Below are positions 6,759 to 8,180 of a stretch of 8,180 nt of DNA, piece by piece. Origin of the DNA: Pseudomonadota bacterium. Its GTDB lineage: Bacteria; SAR324; XYD2-FULL-50-16; JAHJRI01. Every line of letters begins with the position of its first letter. The stretch's first letter is position 1. The stretch lies in assembly GCA_022360105.1 (NCBI GenBank), contig JAKSDL010000191.1, positions 1 through 8,180 on the forward strand, given 5' to 3'. The notes under the pieces were generated by a model. The model was given only the letters and a program-made list of their open reading frames with translations, searched no databases and had not been told where the DNA came from. Made by a program: the position numbers and the translations under genes.

Positions 6759-6809
6759 CCGTTAATGCGAGTGAACTTTTTTAATCGAGACTATTTAACG
6801 GTCCGTTAA
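6759..6809. promoter_or_regulatory. Candidate regulator operator: TTAACGG-T-CCGTTAA palindrome plus upstream half-site
   Basis: Positions 6795-6809 form an exact palindrome with 7-bp arms around one T. The half-site CCGTTAA also occurs at 6759-6765, in the same orientation as the right arm and 44 bp upstream, close to four helical turns. Repeated half-sites between divergent genes are typical of AraC-family targets. The site is 80-130 bp upstream of the second AraC gene and over 270 bp upstream of the receptor, so autoregulation is the simplest reading. No published consensus was matched. Confidence 0.45.
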
Positions 6810-6889
6810 GCAGCAGAAGGATTGGTTCGGTCATTGTTGTCAACCGGTTATAACGATATGTAGCCCGATTCAAAATTGAAGGAAGCGTG

Positions 6890-7888
6890 ATGAATACCTA
6901 TCTCGACCTGGGAAGAGGCACTATGGGTGAGCTAACCGGTTCACCGGACAGGCAGTCGATCAAGGAACGTTACTCGGGGATTAATCCGCAACAGGTTGCA
7001 TTTGAAGCCATTCTGCTGAGGCCGGGGCTGGTTATGGTTTCAATCAAGCAAGCAGAGAATCAGCACTTAGCCTTCAATTTTGAGGTAGACCGGACCTTTC
7101 TTTCTGCCACGTATTGTTTAACAGGGGAAGGCAGCACGACATACACTGGTAATCACCGGAAACCGGAAACGATCAGTATGTCACCGTCAACAGGAGTATT
7201 TTCTTTTTTTCCCAATTCGTGGGGAACTACCAGCACAATACCGGGCAGTCCCAAACAATTCCTGCGTTTGTTTATCGAACCCGGGTTGTTTTTTGATTAT
7301 TTAGGTGATGACATTGACCTGGTACCCAAAGACATATCGACTATCTATGATGATCCGGACCAATCAGGCCTGGTTAGTCAATTCCATTTATGCCACCAGG
7401 AGCAGTCCATCGTGCACCAATTGTTGAATTCCCCGTTTCAGGGAGCTGCAAAACGATTTGTGCTGGAAGGAGGGGCTTTGGAATTGTTTGGATACGCCAC
7501 GGCCAAGCTGAAAACTGATAACAAAAGGAAAAAAGATCCCTCTCTTTCCAAAAATGACGTTGAAGCTCTCTATTATGCCCGCAGCCTTCTTTTCAAAGAC
7601 CTTGCTCAACCACCAACCATCATGCAACTTGCCCAGTTAACAGGATTGAATGAATTCAAACTGAAAAACGGATTTCGCAAGCTTTTCTCATCATCCATCT
7701 ATCAGTATTTTCAGAATAACCGCATGTCGAGGGCAAAATGCCTGCTACAGCAGGGCAGCCTGAATGTCAGCTCAGTCGCCTGGGAAGTCGGCTACACAAA
7801 TGTCAGCCATTTCATCGCTGCTTTTAAAAAGAAATACGGGATCAACCCGGGCAACATGTTAAAGGAGGTTAAGCGATTAGGTCGCTAA
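6890..7888 (+). CDS. AraC-family transcriptional regulator, PchR/YbtA-like (copy 2)
   Basis: A 332-aa protein. The ATG at 6890 is preceded by AAGGA (6879-6883) at 6 nt, so I prefer it to the GTG at 6887. The AraC/XylS DNA-binding domain covers about residues 224-330. The first helix-turn-helix is near 242-263 (TGLNEFKLKNGF), the second near 291-314 (NVSSVAWEVGYTNVSHF), followed by GINPGNML. The N-terminal sensing domain carries LRPGLVMV at 43-50 and FFPNSWGT at 106-113, matching the equivalent blocks of the minus-strand regulator at 3119-4210. It is transcribed divergently from the receptor, the usual position for a regulator of its neighbour. By family knowledge, PchR and YbtA bind a ferric siderophore and activate receptor and transport genes. 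The two copies may sense different ligands or act on different promoters; this cannot be read from the sequence. Confidence 0.92.
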   Translation: MNTYLDLGRGTMGELTGSPDRQSIKERYSGINPQQVAFEAILLRPGLVMVSIKQAENQHLAFNFEVDRTFLSATYCLTGEGSTTYTGNHRKPETISMSPSTGVFSFFPNSWGTTSTIPGSPKQFLRLFIEPGLFFDYLGDDIDLVPKDISTIYDDPDQSGLVSQFHLCHQEQSIVHQLLNSPFQGAAKRFVLEGGALELFGYATAKLKTDNKRKKDPSLSKNDVEALYYARSLLFKDLAQPPTIMQLAQLTGLNEFKLKNGFRKLFSSSIYQYFQNNRMSRAKCLLQQGSLNVSSVAWEVGYTNVSHFIAAFKKKYGINPGNMLKEVKRLGR

Positions 7889-8180
7889 TCCCTTGGGGAA
7901 AACTATCCAGAAACCACGCTCCCAGTGAGAAGAAAGGTGAATAAAAAAGAAAAAATCGTTCAAAAAAAGGGCCCGTTTACTGCGGATTGCGGGAACGAAA
8001 AAATGGCATGTTTTTCGCTTTCAACTCCCCAGGCAACAGACAATGATACAACAACCGGGTAAACAAAGCTTATAAAGATAGAGGCTGTTGTCTGAGTGAG
8101 AAGATTTTTTCATTTTCTTGTCAACTTTGAGTAACTGCTCCACAGGCGCTTAACCGAGAAAAGGAAGAAAAGGGAAAAAG
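7889..8180. other. Region without a supported gene
   Basis: These 292 bases after the second AraC gene hold no gene I can defend on either strand. Two weak inverted repeats are present: CGAAAAA (7996-8002) with TTTTTCG (8011-8017), and CAGACAA (8037-8043) with TTGTCTG (8088-8094). The first could weakly serve as an end of transcription, but it lacks a GC-rich stem and a following T-run. The sequence is purine-rich on the plus strand at both ends. Confidence 0.5.

Larger units (their letters stand above)
6522..6889. promoter_or_regulatory. Divergent control region between receptor and second AraC gene
   Basis: This 368-base region contains no supported gene and must carry promoters for the receptor (minus strand) and the second AraC gene (plus strand). 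From left to right it holds a leader inverted repeat (6557-6598), a Fur-like box (6641-6655), a hairpin (6732-6747), and an exact 15-bp palindrome with an extra half-site (6759-6809). Overlapping short palindromes AACCGGTT and GTTATAAC (6842-6854) lie close to the AraC start. TTATAA there could be a -10 element for the AraC gene, but no matching -35 is clear. For the receptor, TAATAT at 6629-6624 on the minus strand is a possible -10. Confidence 0.6.

Noticed and set aside
7996..8017. CGAAAAA/TTTTTCG hairpin as a rho-independent terminator for the second AraC gene
   Set aside because: The stem is almost all A-T pairs and no T-run follows, so a terminator is not supported.
7925..8062. A 45-residue plus-strand frame after the second AraC gene (GTG start)
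   Set aside because: No spaced ribosome binding site, lysine-rich low-complexity start, and no recognisable similarity. It could be real but cannot be supported.

Overview
The window looks like part of an iron-siderophore uptake locus from a Gram-negative bacterium. The receptor has a classic outer-membrane TonB-dependent architecture with a cleavable signal peptide and no extra N-terminal domain. Several genes have strong GGAGG-type ribosome binding sites and base composition is moderate. A 15-bp site closely matching the TGAAAATnATTTTCA form of the Fur box described for deltaproteobacteria lies in the receptor promoter region. Together these suggest Desulfobacterota or a relative, but this is an inference, not a firm assignment.

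Layout from left to right. The first four genes are on the minus strand. Positions 1-831 hold the N-terminal 277 codons of an ABC half-transporter that runs off the window. Positions 824-2596 hold a complete second half-transporter (590 aa) lying just upstream in the same operon, with an 8-bp gene overlap. Positions 2597-3118 are a non-coding stretch with several inverted repeats, presumably the promoter region of the ABC pair. Positions 3119-4210 encode an AraC-family regulator of the PchR/YbtA type. Positions 4254-4411 are a structured inverted-repeat element (REPIN/MITE-like). Positions 4416-6521 encode a 701-aa TonB-dependent receptor. Positions 6522-6889 are a divergent control region with a Fur-like box and several palindromes. 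On the plus strand, 6890-7888 encode a second AraC-family regulator, paralogous to the first. Positions 7889-8180 contain no gene I can support.

How it fits together. Receptor, YbtA/PchR-like regulators and two fused permease-ATPase half-transporters are the same parts that make up the yersiniabactin uptake machinery (FyuA, YbtA, YbtP, YbtQ); the ABC pair also resembles mycobacterial IrtAB. A plausible model is that the receptor brings a ferric siderophore across the outer membrane, the ABC heterodimer acts at the inner membrane, and the AraC proteins activate the genes when ligand is present, with Fur shutting the receptor off in iron-replete cells. No siderophore biosynthesis gene is visible here, so use of a siderophore made by other organisms is possible. 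The substrate cannot be read from the sequence.

The least explained parts are the REPIN-like element between the receptor and the first regulator, the palindromes in the two control regions, and why one receptor should be flanked by two related regulators.
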